DNA of 64,000 nucleotides, from NCBI RefSeq assembly GCF_000304315.1, contig NC_018485.1:528501-592500 (forward strand), written 5' to 3'. How positions within the stretch are numbered: the first letter of the stretch is position 1; every line of letters begins with the position of its first letter. The position numbers and the translations under genes are program-made. Positions 42,714 through 50,808 of the stretch are shown piece by piece. This stretch comes from Methylocystis sp. SC2. GTDB taxonomy: Bacteria > Pseudomonadota > Alphaproteobacteria > Rhizobiales > Beijerinckiaceae. The notes beneath the pieces were generated by a model that worked only from the letters and a program-made list of their open reading frames with translations, was not told where the DNA came from and did not search any database.

Positions 42714-43868
42714 ATGACCGACAAAATTCCCGTCACCGTCATCACCGGCTATCTCGGCGCCGGCAAGACGACGCTTCTCAACCGCATTCTCACCGAGCAG
42801 CATGGCCGGCGCTACGCCGTCATCGTCAATGAGTTCGGCGAGATCGGCATCGACAACGATCTCGTGGTGGGCGCCGACGAAGAAGTCTTCGAAATGAATA
42901 ACGGCTGCATCTGCTGCACCGTGCGCGGCGATCTCATTCGCATCATCGAGGGCCTGATGCGCCGACGCGGCAAGTTCGATGCGATCATCGTCGAGACGAC
43001 GGGGCTCGCCAATCCGGCGCCCGTCGCGCAGACCTTCTTCATGGACGCTGACGTCAAGGAGGCGGCGCGGCTCGACGCGGTGGTGACGGTCGCCGACGCC
43101 AAATGGCTCAGCGAGCGGCTGAAGGACGCGCCGGAAGCGAAGAGTCAGATCGCCTTCGCCGATGTGATCGTCCTGAACAAAACCGATCTCGTCTCAGACG
43201 AAGAGCTCGCGGACGTCGAAGGCCGCATCCGCGCGATCAATCCCTACGCCGCCTTGCATCGCGCGGTGAGGTCGGGCGTTCCGCTGCAGGCGGTCTTGGA
43301 GCGCAACGCCTTCGACCTCGACCGGATTCTGGAGATCGAGCCGGCGTTCCTCGACGCCGAGGAGTCGAGTCACGATCACGACGACGTTCACGAATGCGGT
43401 CCTGATTGCGGCCATGATCATCACGAGCATGATCATCCCGACCACGACCACGACCACGACCACGATCATGGCCATGCGCATGAGCATAAGCATGAAAATC
43501 ATCACGCGCCTCGCGCTGGGATGCAGCATTTCCATGACGACGAGATGCACTCCGTCTCGATCCGCCACGACGGCCCGGTCGATCCTGAACGGTTCGTCCC
43601 TTGGCTGAACGAGCTGATTCAGCGCGACGGACCGGACATTCTGCGCAGCAAGGGGATCATCGCCTTCAGGGACGAGCCGCGGCGGTTCGTGTTCCAAGGC
43701 GTCCATCAGATCCTCGACGGCGATTTGCAGCGGGAATGGAAAGAAGGAGAGAAGCGCGAATCGCGCCTCGTCTTTATCGGCAGGAAGCTCAAGGAGCAGG
43801 AGATCCGCGAGGGCTTCGAAAAGATCGTCCTTGGCGCGTCGGCCGCGCAGGAGACGTCTCATTCATAA
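42714..43868 (+). CDS. COG0523 GTPase, zinc metallochaperone type (ZagA/ZigA-like)
   Basis: A 384-residue CobW/COG0523 protein. Walker A is [16 protein letters not shown], the metal motif is [11 protein letters not shown] (CxCC), and the GTP-specificity motif is VLNKTDLV. Between the GTPase and the C-terminal CobW_C domain lies a striking His/Asp stretch (residues ~224-282), with more than twenty histidines. Zur-controlled relatives deliver zinc to client enzymes under starvation. AGGAGAA precedes the ATG. Its position directly after the importer genes supports a zinc role. Confidence 0.9.
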   Translation: MTDKIPVTVITGYLGAGKTTLLNRILTEQHGRRYAVIVNEFGEIGIDNDLVVGADEEVFEMNNGCICCTVRGDLIRIIEGLMRRRGKFDAIIVETTGLANPAPVAQTFFMDADVKEAARLDAVVTVADAKWLSERLKDAPEAKSQIAFADVIVLNKTDLVSDEELADVEGRIRAINPYAALHRAVRSGVPLQAVLERNAFDLDRILEIEPAFLDAEESSHDHDDVHECGPDCGHDHHEHDHPDHDHDHDHDHGHAHEHKHENHHAPRAGMQHFHDDEMHSVSIRHDGPVDPERFVPWLNELIQRDGPDILRSKGIIAFRDEPRRFVFQGVHQILDGDLQREWKEGEKRESRLVFIGRKLKEQEIREGFEKIVLGASAAQETSHS

Positions 43869-44389
43869 GAAATGATCTCGCGCTCCGCGCCATACACGAC
43901 CTTCGCGCGACGGGAGTCGCCGGCCTTGCGGCGCATGAGAAATCGCGGACGACGCTTGCCCAGACTGGTCTCGCAGCGCCGGCGCACGAAGGCGGCGGCG
44001 ATCTCTTCGCCGACGCTCTCGCGCGACCGCAACGCGCCGTCCTCCTCGGTGACCCGCGGCAGCCCAAGCCAGGCCGCCCAGTGACGCCAGTCTGAGGCGG
44101 CGGCGGCGCAGTCTTGAGTCTCGCCGAGAAGAATGTCGAGGTCGGGGTCGCTGTGCGCCAGCGAAAGAACGTAGCGCGCCGATCCGTCGTCCGCGGGCTG
44201 CACCTCGAGAGCGACGCCGCAATAGGCGGTGACGGGCACCGTGATGACCATGGAGATGCCGCTGAAGCGGCGGGAGATTAAAACGTCGTTCCGAGTGACG
44301 CGGATGCGCCGCGCCCCGCCGTCGGCGCGGCGGTCACGCTGAACAAAGACTCCTTCTTCGATCCTGCGCGCTGCATTGGCCTCAACCAT
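43859..44389 (-). CDS. DUF6101 family protein
   Basis: A 176-residue protein of a family limited to Hyphomicrobiales relatives, as far as I recall. It starts [40 protein letters not shown] and ends with a basic domain ([41 protein letters not shown]). No membrane helix. Function unknown. AAGGAG precedes the ATG at 44389. Its end overlaps the convergent GTPase gene by 10 bases. Confidence 0.78.
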   Translation of the reverse strand: MVEANAARRIEEGVFVQRDRRADGGARRIRVTRNDVLISRRFSGISMVITVPVTAYCGVALEVQPADDGSARYVLSLAHSDPDLDILLGETQDCAAAASDWRHWAAWLGLPRVTEEDGALRSRESVGEEIAAAFVRRRCETSLGKRRPRFLMRRKAGDSRRAKVVYGAEREIISYE

Positions 44390-44524
44390 CGATCGCTCCT
44401 TGCGGCTTGAATTGCGTCTCGGCTCCATATTGCCGCAGCCTGCCCGCGAAGGCGCTAAAAAGCCTGGTGAACAGCACGTAAATCATTGCTTCTACGCATG
44501 ATTTAGGCGATGAGGGTGAAGTCC

Positions 44525-44611
44525 ATGAAAACGAATTCGTTCAAATTGCTTCTATTCCGCGCAACGCGCCCGCTTGCGGCCCGCCGGCGCCTCGCCTACT
44601 CCTCTTCATGA
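44525..44611 (+). CDS. Possible 28-residue leader ORF
   Basis: A short frame MKTNSFKLLLFRATRPLAAR... with GGTGAAG upstream of the ATG. Its stop overlaps the start of the phosphatase gene as ATGA. It is basic and carries no obvious regulatory residue run. It could be a coupling peptide or chance. A 7-base inverted repeat (AAATCAT/ATGATTT, 44480-44504) lies just upstream. Confidence 0.3.
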   Translation: MKTNSFKLLLFRATRPLAARRRLAYSSS

Positions 44612-45429
44612 TGGGCTCCAGCCAAGCGGAACTCGCCGCTTTTCTTCCAGAACTCGAGAACGTCACGCGCAGGGCCGGCGAGATCGCCATGGCGTATTTC
44701 CGCGCGGGCGAGCGGACGACCGCCGCGGTTTCCTACAAATACGGCGGCTCGCCGGTCACCGAGGCCGATTTCGCGGTCGATCGGTTCCTGTTCCATGAGA
44801 TGGCGCGGATCGCGCCCGAGGCGGCGTGGCTTTCTGAAGAGAGCGTCGACACCGCCGAGCGTCTGGCGCGCGACGCCTTGATGGTGGTCGATCCGATCGA
44901 TGGAACGCTGGCGTTCTCGCGCGGCGACGCGCGCTGGTCGGTTTCCATCGCTCTGGTGGTTGGCGGCCGGCCGGTCGCCGGGATCATCCACGCGCCGGCG
45001 CTGGGCGAGACTTATGTCGGCGCGCTCGGGCTCGGCGCCTTCCTCAACGGCTCCCCGCTCATCGCGCCGCAGCGCGCCGAAATCGCCGGCGCCGCGCTCG
45101 TCGCGCCTCGCGCCATGCAGGACCGCTTGGCGGCGTCGCCCCGGGGATTCGTGATGGCGCCGCGAACGCCCTCGCTCGCCCTGCGGCTTGCCGATATCGC
45201 CTCCGGCCGGCATGATATCGTGGTCGCCGCGCCCAATGCGCGGGACTGGGACATCGCCGCCGCGGATATTCTCCTCGCAGAAGCGGGCGCCATGTTGAGC
45301 GAGCCGGAGGGCGTCGCGCTCACCTATAATCGCGTCTCGCTCGTCCGCGACATGCTCATCGCGGCTCCGAATTCGCTGTTCGACGATAGCCTCGCGGTGG
45401 CGCGGGAGGTCTTGGAAGGAAAATTATGA
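44608..45429 (+). CDS. Inositol-monophosphatase family enzyme (CysQ-like)
   Basis: A 273-residue Mg-dependent, Li-sensitive-type phosphatase. Metal-binding motifs are WLSEES (motif with two Glu), DPIDGTLAFSRG, and WDIAAADILLAEAGA. It may act on inositol phosphates or on 3'-phosphoadenosine 5'-phosphate; the sequence alone does not decide. It heads a run with DUF4170, waaA and lpxK, an order common in Hyphomicrobiales. It overlaps DUF4170 as ATGA. Confidence 0.9.
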   Translation: MMGSSQAELAAFLPELENVTRRAGEIAMAYFRAGERTTAAVSYKYGGSPVTEADFAVDRFLFHEMARIAPEAAWLSEESVDTAERLARDALMVVDPIDGTLAFSRGDARWSVSIALVVGGRPVAGIIHAPALGETYVGALGLGAFLNGSPLIAPQRAEIAGAALVAPRAMQDRLAASPRGFVMAPRTPSLALRLADIASGRHDIVVAAPNARDWDIAAADILLAEAGAMLSEPEGVALTYNRVSLVRDMLIAAPNSLFDDSLAVAREVLEGKL

Positions 45430-45686
45430 ACAAGACGACGCAAGCAACCTCGGCCAAGAAAGAAAAACAGCTGCTGCATCTTGTATTTGGCGGCGAGCTG
45501 GAGACGCTCGACGGCGTCGCGTTCCGCGATCCGAGCAAGCTCGACGTCGTCGGCATCTATCCGGACAATGATAGCGCGCTCGCCGCGTGGAAAGCGAAAG
45601 CGCAATCCACGGTGGATAACGCGCATATGCGTTATTTCGTGGTGCATCTTTATCGGCTGCTCGATCCGGATGTGGAGGAGCTATAG
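45426..45686 (+). CDS. DUF4170 protein
   Basis: An 86-residue protein: LLHLVFGGELETLDGVAFRDPSKLDVVGIYPDNDSALAAWKAKAQSTVDNAHMRYFVVHLYRLLDPD. This is the whole DUF4170 domain. Function unknown. It is coupled to the phosphatase upstream and conserved next to waaA. Confidence 0.92.
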   Translation: MNKTTQATSAKKEKQLLHLVFGGELETLDGVAFRDPSKLDVVGIYPDNDSALAAWKAKAQSTVDNAHMRYFVVHLYRLLDPDVEEL

Positions 45687-45808
45687 GCGGCCTTCCAAAA
45701 TTCGCCGGTTTTGCCAGGCATGGAAGCGTCGTTCCGGTTGGCCGGACGCGCGCGGACAAGACGCCGTCGGATGGCGCATGTGGGCCGGATTCTTAATAGA
45801 TAGGAAAC

Positions 45809-47089
45809 ATGTCGCTTCTGACAGTGTACCGGCTGGCGACGATCGCGGCGACGCCCTTCGCCAGCGCCGTGCTCAATTGGCGCGCCAATCATGGCAAGGA
45901 AGATCCAGCGCGACTGGCCGAACGCATGGGCGAGTCGAATCGCCCCCGACCGCGCGGACGGCTGGTCTGGCTGCACGGCGCGAGCGTGGGCGAAAGCCTG
46001 TCGCTGCTGCCGCTCATCGAGCGTTTCATTCAGCGCGGCCTTGACGTGCTCGTGACAAGCGGCACCGTCTCGTCTGCGCGCGTTCTCAGCGCGCGCTTGC
46101 CGGCGGGCGCCTTTCACCAATACGCGCCGATCGACGCCCCGAAATTCGTCGAGCGCTTCCTCGACCATTGGCGTCCCGACATCGCGGTCTTCGCCGAGTC
46201 GGAGCTTTGGCCCAATATCGTCGCGGGCGTGCGCGCGCGCGGCGCGCCGCTGGTTCTCGCCAACGCCCGCATCTCTCGCAAATCCGCCGAGCGCTGGCGC
46301 GCGGTTCCCGGCGCCGCGAAATCCGTCTTCGGCGCCGTCGATCTTTGCCTCGCGCAAGATTCCGACAATGCGGCCCGCTTTCTGGCGCTCGGCGCGCGTT
46401 GCGTGCGCATCGCCGGCAATCTCAAATTCGACGTGCCGCCGCCGCCGGCCGATTCTGCAAAACTTGCCGCGTTCAATGGCGCGATCGGCGCGCGGCCAGC
46501 CTGGGCGGCGGTCTCCACCCATCCCGGCGAAGAAGACCTCGTGCTCGACGCGCATCTCGACATGGCCGCGCAAACCCCGTCGCTGCTGACGATCATCGCG
46601 CCACGGCGTTGGGAGCGCGGCGTCGAGATCGTCGAAGCCGCGCGCGCCAGAGGATTGACTGCGGCTTTGCGTTCGCAGGAAAGCGAACCGCGACGCGACG
46701 TCGACGTCTATGTCGTCGACAGCGTCGGCGAGCTTGGCCTCATTTTCCGCAGCGTCGGAGTCGTGCTGATGGGCAAGTCGCTGTTGCCCGGCGGCGGCGG
46801 ACAAAATCCAATCGAGCCGGCGAAGCTCGGCTGCGCGATTCTTCATGGCCCGCATGTCGAAAACTTCGCCGAAGCCTATGGCGAACTCGCAGCCGCAAAG
46901 GCGGCCGCGCGCGTTGCAGACGCCGCATCGCTGGCGCGGGCCGCGCAATATCTCCTCGCCGAACCCGCGCGCATGCGCAAGATGGGACGCGCGGCCGCGG
47001 AAACGGTCGAGAGATTGGGCGGCGCCTCGCGCGGCATCATGACCGCCGTCGAACCCTATCTCGCGCAAATGGCGGTGGCCCAGCAATGA
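45809..47089 (+). CDS. waaA: Kdo transferase WaaA
   Basis: Adds 3-deoxy-D-manno-octulosonate to lipid A precursor at the cytoplasmic face of the inner membrane. 426 residues, GT-B fold. An N-terminal anchor helix is followed by GRLVWLHGASVGESLSLLPLI (the essential Glu), TSGTVSSARVL, YAPIDAPKFVERFLDHWRPDIAVFAESELWPNI, and in the C-terminal half AVSTHPGEEDLVL and GKSLLPGGGGQNPIEPAKLGCAI. AGGAAAC precedes the ATG. lpxK follows by 27 bases. Confidence 0.96.
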   Translation: MSLLTVYRLATIAATPFASAVLNWRANHGKEDPARLAERMGESNRPRPRGRLVWLHGASVGESLSLLPLIERFIQRGLDVLVTSGTVSSARVLSARLPAGAFHQYAPIDAPKFVERFLDHWRPDIAVFAESELWPNIVAGVRARGAPLVLANARISRKSAERWRAVPGAAKSVFGAVDLCLAQDSDNAARFLALGARCVRIAGNLKFDVPPPPADSAKLAAFNGAIGARPAWAAVSTHPGEEDLVLDAHLDMAAQTPSLLTIIAPRRWERGVEIVEAARARGLTAALRSQESEPRRDVDVYVVDSVGELGLIFRSVGVVLMGKSLLPGGGGQNPIEPAKLGCAILHGPHVENFAEAYGELAAAKAAARVADAASLARAAQYLLAEPARMRKMGRAAAETVERLGGASRGIMTAVEPYLAQMAVAQQ

Positions 47090-47116
47090 CGGTCGCGCGC
47101 GGCGCCGCTTTTTGAG

Positions 47117-48121
47117 ATGCGCGCGCCCGCCTTCTGGCGTGAAGACGGCGCGGCGGCGCGGCTGCTGTCTCCGCTCGGCGCGCTCTTTGGCGACATTGCG
47201 CGCAAGCGGCTCGCTCGCGACGCGCCGCGCGCCAGCTTGCCGACCATCGTCATCGGCGGACCGACCGCGGGCGGCGACGGCAAGACGCCACTCGCCCTCG
47301 CCCTCGCGCGCCGTCTCGAGGCGGCGGGAGAGCGCCCCGCCCTTCTCACCCGGGGCTATCGCCGCAGGCGCGGCGGAACATCCTCCTTCGTCGCGGACCT
47401 GACGCGTCACGGCGCCGACGACGTCGGCGACGAAGCGCTGCTGCTTGCGCGCGCCGCGCCGACGATCGTCGGCGCAGACCGACTTGCGAGCGCAGACCTG
47501 GCGCGGCGCCTCGGCGCCACCGTCGTCATTCTCGACGACGGCTTCCACAGCCGTCGCATCGCGCCCGACCTGACGCTGATCGTGATCGACTCGGACTATG
47601 GAGCCGGCAATGGCCGTTGCCTCCCGGCCGGTCCTTTGCGCGCGCCGCTCGATGCGCAGCTTGCGGCGGCGGATATTCTGGTCGTCATCGGCGACGGCGC
47701 GCCCGGACGCGACATCGCCGCGCGCGCGAACAAACCAATTATCGCCGCGCATTTGGCGCCCGACGCGAACGCCGCCGAAGCGATGCGAGGCGCGCGCGTC
47801 GTCGCTTTCGCGGGAATCGCGCGGCCAGAGAAATTCTTCAGCTTATTGGAGGCGTCCGGCGCCGACGTCGCGGCGCGGGTCTCATTCGCCGATCACCGCC
47901 GATTCACGCAAAGAGATTGCGCGAGCCTATCGAAGTTGCGGCAGGAACAGGGCGCGCGGCTCGTCACGACGGAAAAGGATGCGGCGCGAATGGGCGGTCA
48001 GCTTGCGACGCTCGACGTCGATACGCTGCCCGTCACTCTCGTTTTCGATGACGCCGCCGTTCTCGACAGGGCGCTTCGCGGGCTGCGCAGGGCGGATGAA
48101 GCGCGCCTTTGCGATCCTTAA
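47117..48121 (+). CDS. lpxK: Lipid A 4'-kinase LpxK
   Basis: Phosphorylates tetraacyldisaccharide 1-phosphate to lipid IVA. 334 residues. N-terminal amphipathic anchor, Walker A-like GGPTAGGDGKTPLALALARRL, LTRGYRRRRGG, VVILDDGFHSRRIAPDLTLIVID and the C-terminal LVTTEKDAARM. Its final bases overlap the convergent DUF2093 gene. Confidence 0.96.
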   Translation: MRAPAFWREDGAAARLLSPLGALFGDIARKRLARDAPRASLPTIVIGGPTAGGDGKTPLALALARRLEAAGERPALLTRGYRRRRGGTSSFVADLTRHGADDVGDEALLLARAAPTIVGADRLASADLARRLGATVVILDDGFHSRRIAPDLTLIVIDSDYGAGNGRCLPAGPLRAPLDAQLAAADILVVIGDGAPGRDIAARANKPIIAAHLAPDANAAEAMRGARVVAFAGIARPEKFFSLLEASGADVAARVSFADHRRFTQRDCASLSKLRQEQGARLVTTEKDAARMGGQLATLDVDTLPVTLVFDDAAVLDRALRGLRRADEARLCDP

Positions 48122-48339
48122 TCGGGCTTCTTGACGCCAAGACGCATCAGCTTGGCGTGCGGCCCGCTGTACGGCTCCTGCAGATCGACATTCCAATAGC
48201 GCAGATCCTCGAGCGGGATCGGCTCGCCGGTGACGGCGCAGCGCACATAGGCGCCGGGCTTGCGCACGCGATATTCGCCGTCAAGATATTCGACGACGGC
48301 CTCTTCAGCGGGCTGAGGCTGGCGGTCATAGCGGTTCAT
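48118..48339 (-). CDS. DUF2093 protein
   Basis: A 73-residue protein: MNRYDRQPQPAEEAVVEYLDGEYRVRKPGAYVRCAVTGEPIPLEDLRYWNVDLQEPYSG. It matches the DUF2093 pattern, which is conserved beside lpxK in Hyphomicrobiales. Function unknown. I chose the ATG at 48339 because it begins the conserved region; the frame is open further upstream. Confidence 0.88.
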   Translation of the reverse strand: MNRYDRQPQPAEEAVVEYLDGEYRVRKPGAYVRCAVTGEPIPLEDLRYWNVDLQEPYSGPHAKLMRLGVKKPD

Positions 48340-48535
48340 GCGCGTTCTCGACCCGTAGCGCCGGGGAAATGGACGCCCCACAAGGCGCCTGAGCGTCGTC
48401 ACAAGCGACCTCATCGGCGAAGCCGAACGCTCCCTTTCGGCGGATTAGATTCCGAAAGATATAGCATCGCAGGGCGTACAGGGAAACGCCAGGAAAGGCC
48501 CAGAAACGCCCGCCGTTTCCTCCGAATGGCGCCGC

Positions 48536-50449
48536 TTACCAATAGACCTTGGCGCGAACCTCAAACAGATTGGGATGCGCGCCGGTATAATTGGCGCCGA
48601 TAAGCGTGGGGAATGGACCACCATTGTAAAGATTCAATGGCGCGACGATGTTCATCACGCGCGTCCAGTTCGCCTGGATTGCGACGCCCACGTCCGGGTA
48701 CCAGTTGACGCCGATCGTAAGATTCTGCTGACGGCCGCCGTTTATCCCGGCGTTGGCGATGTAGGTCCGGGCGAATGGATTTGGCGCGACGAAGGTCGTC
48801 AGCGCGAGCAGATTATAGAGGGTGTTCCCGTTGTAGGGCCCGTTGTTGAGGTCAACGGAGCTGAAGCGCGCAGCCAAGCCCCAGGCGCCATAACCGCCTG
48901 CGCTGAGCGGATTTTTGATCTTGAGCTGATTAAAGGTCGCGCCGTTCTTGTCGCGGATGTCGTAGGACTGCGCGCGCTCTTCGCCGGTGATCCAATAGGT
49001 GCCCTGGATGTAATAGCCGTCGAAATAGGCCGACCGTCCTCCCGGATTGAACGGAACCAGAGAGCCGTTGACGGGAATGACGCCGGTCGCCGCCGAAGCC
49101 GCCGTCAGATAGGTCGCACGGTTGATCGCGTTTTGATCGCGGTTGTAGAAGGCGCCGAAATATTCCGCCTGGACGCCGAACGGCCCATGCGACGCCGCCA
49201 ATTCAACGCCGAAGGATTCGACATTCTTGGTGCATTTTCCGGCGAAGGCGGAGCTGTTGAAGAGGTTTTGGGGGACCGGTCCCACGATCGTGCCGCAGGA
49301 AAGATCCGGCGTGCCAATGAGGCCCTGCCCGAGAATATTGGCTTCAGATCTGATGCGGTTGCCGAGCGCAAGGACCCGGTCGTCGTTCGCCGCCGTGGAG
49401 TCGTTTGGCTGATGATATCGGCCCGAAACGCCGACATGGAGAAGATCGTGCTCGGTGTGGATCGGCGCATAGGTCAAGCGGCCGGTCAGGTCGAAATACT
49501 GCCCGCCGCCTGTGGCTTGGTACCAAGTCGTGTTGGACGGGAATGGCGCGCCGCCGCCGGCGTTGGGTATGTAAAGTCGCGGAATGCCCCAGGTCGCCGG
49601 ATAACCGCGCGCGGGGTTGAGGCTCGCGTCGCCAAAGCTGGTGCTGAAGATGCCGCCCTTGAAGGTCCAGTCGTCGCCATAGGCGCCCATCGCAAGGCCG
49701 ATATGACGATCCGGCTGGAAGGTGTCGACCGCAAGCGAGCGCTCGATAAAGTCGCGGTATTTTGAGGAATTGATCGCCTCGACGCTGAAGGGCTCGAACA
49801 TGCTGCCGACCATGACGTAGGCCGGCTCCTTGGCGAAAGGCAGCGTCAACAGCGGGCTTTGGACGCCAAAATAGGCGTCGCGAACGCCGCCGTACACGTG
49901 ATTGACGCCGGTGATCTGGCTTGTTCCGGTGAAGTCGTATTGCAGCTTGTAGAAGTAGATCTGCGCGGCCTTGCCTTCGACCTCGAGCCGAAGCTGGCGC
50001 CCGCCGACCTGATTATCGAAACCGTTGAGCGGCAGAGCGATGCCGCCGCCGTCGATGAGGATGCGGCCGCCGACCTTGAAGCTATACGCCTTGTCTTCGG
50101 TCTCGACGAAGAGGCCGTTCTTGAAGCTGACGAACACCGGCGGCCGCGGGGGCGTATCGGAGGACCCCTTGGACGCAGCGCCATTGGCGATATTCGTCGC
50201 GCTTTGCTGTGAGCGGTCCTTCGAGTTCGAACTTCGCGACGCAGATTTCGACCGCCGCGCCTCCTGACGAAGCTTGGCGACCTCGGCTTCCAGCGGACGA
50301 AGCCTGGCGATCTCCGCTTCCAGCATGCGCAGTCGCGTCTCGATGGCGCTCTCGGATGCGCCGGCGGTGGTCGAGAGCAACGCCCCGAGCGTCGCCGCCA
50401 GGACGGATGCTTGCTTCGCCCGCCGAATCGTCAAGTCCGCCCCGCACAT
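48536..50449 (-). CDS. OprO/OprP-like outer membrane porin 1
   Basis: A 637-residue outer membrane protein of the phosphate-selective porin family. After the signal peptide (MCGADLTIRRAKQASVLAATLGALLSTTAGA) comes a periplasmic coiled coil (IETRLRMLEAEIARLRPLEAEVAKLRQ) and a Ser-rich linker. The barrel begins PPVFVSFKNGLFVETEDKAYSFKVGGRILIDGG and ends in an aromatic residue (FEVRAKVYW), as outer membrane barrels do. It is a paralogue of the porin at 54410. The real ligand may be phosphate, pyrophosphate or other anions. The frame is open further upstream but without a signal. Confidence 0.9.
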   Translation of the reverse strand: MCGADLTIRRAKQASVLAATLGALLSTTAGASESAIETRLRMLEAEIARLRPLEAEVAKLRQEARRSKSASRSSNSKDRSQQSATNIANGAASKGSSDTPPRPPVFVSFKNGLFVETEDKAYSFKVGGRILIDGGGIALPLNGFDNQVGGRQLRLEVEGKAAQIYFYKLQYDFTGTSQITGVNHVYGGVRDAYFGVQSPLLTLPFAKEPAYVMVGSMFEPFSVEAINSSKYRDFIERSLAVDTFQPDRHIGLAMGAYGDDWTFKGGIFSTSFGDASLNPARGYPATWGIPRLYIPNAGGGAPFPSNTTWYQATGGGQYFDLTGRLTYAPIHTEHDLLHVGVSGRYHQPNDSTAANDDRVLALGNRIRSEANILGQGLIGTPDLSCGTIVGPVPQNLFNSSAFAGKCTKNVESFGVELAASHGPFGVQAEYFGAFYNRDQNAINRATYLTAASAATGVIPVNGSLVPFNPGGRSAYFDGYYIQGTYWITGEERAQSYDIRDKNGATFNQLKIKNPLSAGGYGAWGLAARFSSVDLNNGPYNGNTLYNLLALTTFVAPNPFARTYIANAGINGGRQQNLTIGVNWYPDVGVAIQANWTRVMNIVAPLNLYNGGPFPTLIGANYTGAHPNLFEVRAKVYW

Positions 50450-50808
50450 CCCGTTATGTTCGGCCACAGGGTGGGGCGTTAACCTTAACGAATGGTTAGC
50501 GACATGCGTCGCCGCCGACAGCTGGCGCGCAGAAAGGCCAGCCGGGCCTTTAGCTCGGCGGGCGGAAACAAAGCTCGGCGGCGTCGCGCATCCGCAAATT
50601 TTTGAGTGGAACCGCGAGCAGGTCGGAGGCTCATGGGCGAACTTCTTCAAGCGTCCGCTGCGACGGATTCAAGCCACGCTGAGCATCGCGCGTTTTCCGC
50701 CGAAGCGGACGCCGGTTCGAAATGGGAAACGGCCCCATTTCAGGAACGCGTTCACGAACCGAGATTCATGAACGCGCTCGACCCGAAGCGTCTTCGTCGA
50801 TCCTTTGA
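50450..50808. other. Gene-free stretch between two porin genes
   Basis: About 360 bases between the start of porin 1 and the stop of porin 2, both on the minus strand. It should hold the promoter of porin 1. I see a GTTAACCTTAAC-type direct echo near 50480 and no convincing gene; the open frames here lack conserved features. Confidence 0.5.

Noticed and set aside
43374..43510. Repeat array in the COG0523 gene
   Set aside because: The CATGAC-type repetition is coding: it encodes the His/Asp stretch of the GTPase. It is neither a CRISPR array nor a regulatory repeat.
45650..47752. 700-residue frame on the minus strand
   Set aside because: It is antisense to waaA and lpxK, which have full family motifs. 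The composition (Arg, Asp, His, Gly) is that of a shadow in GC-rich DNA.
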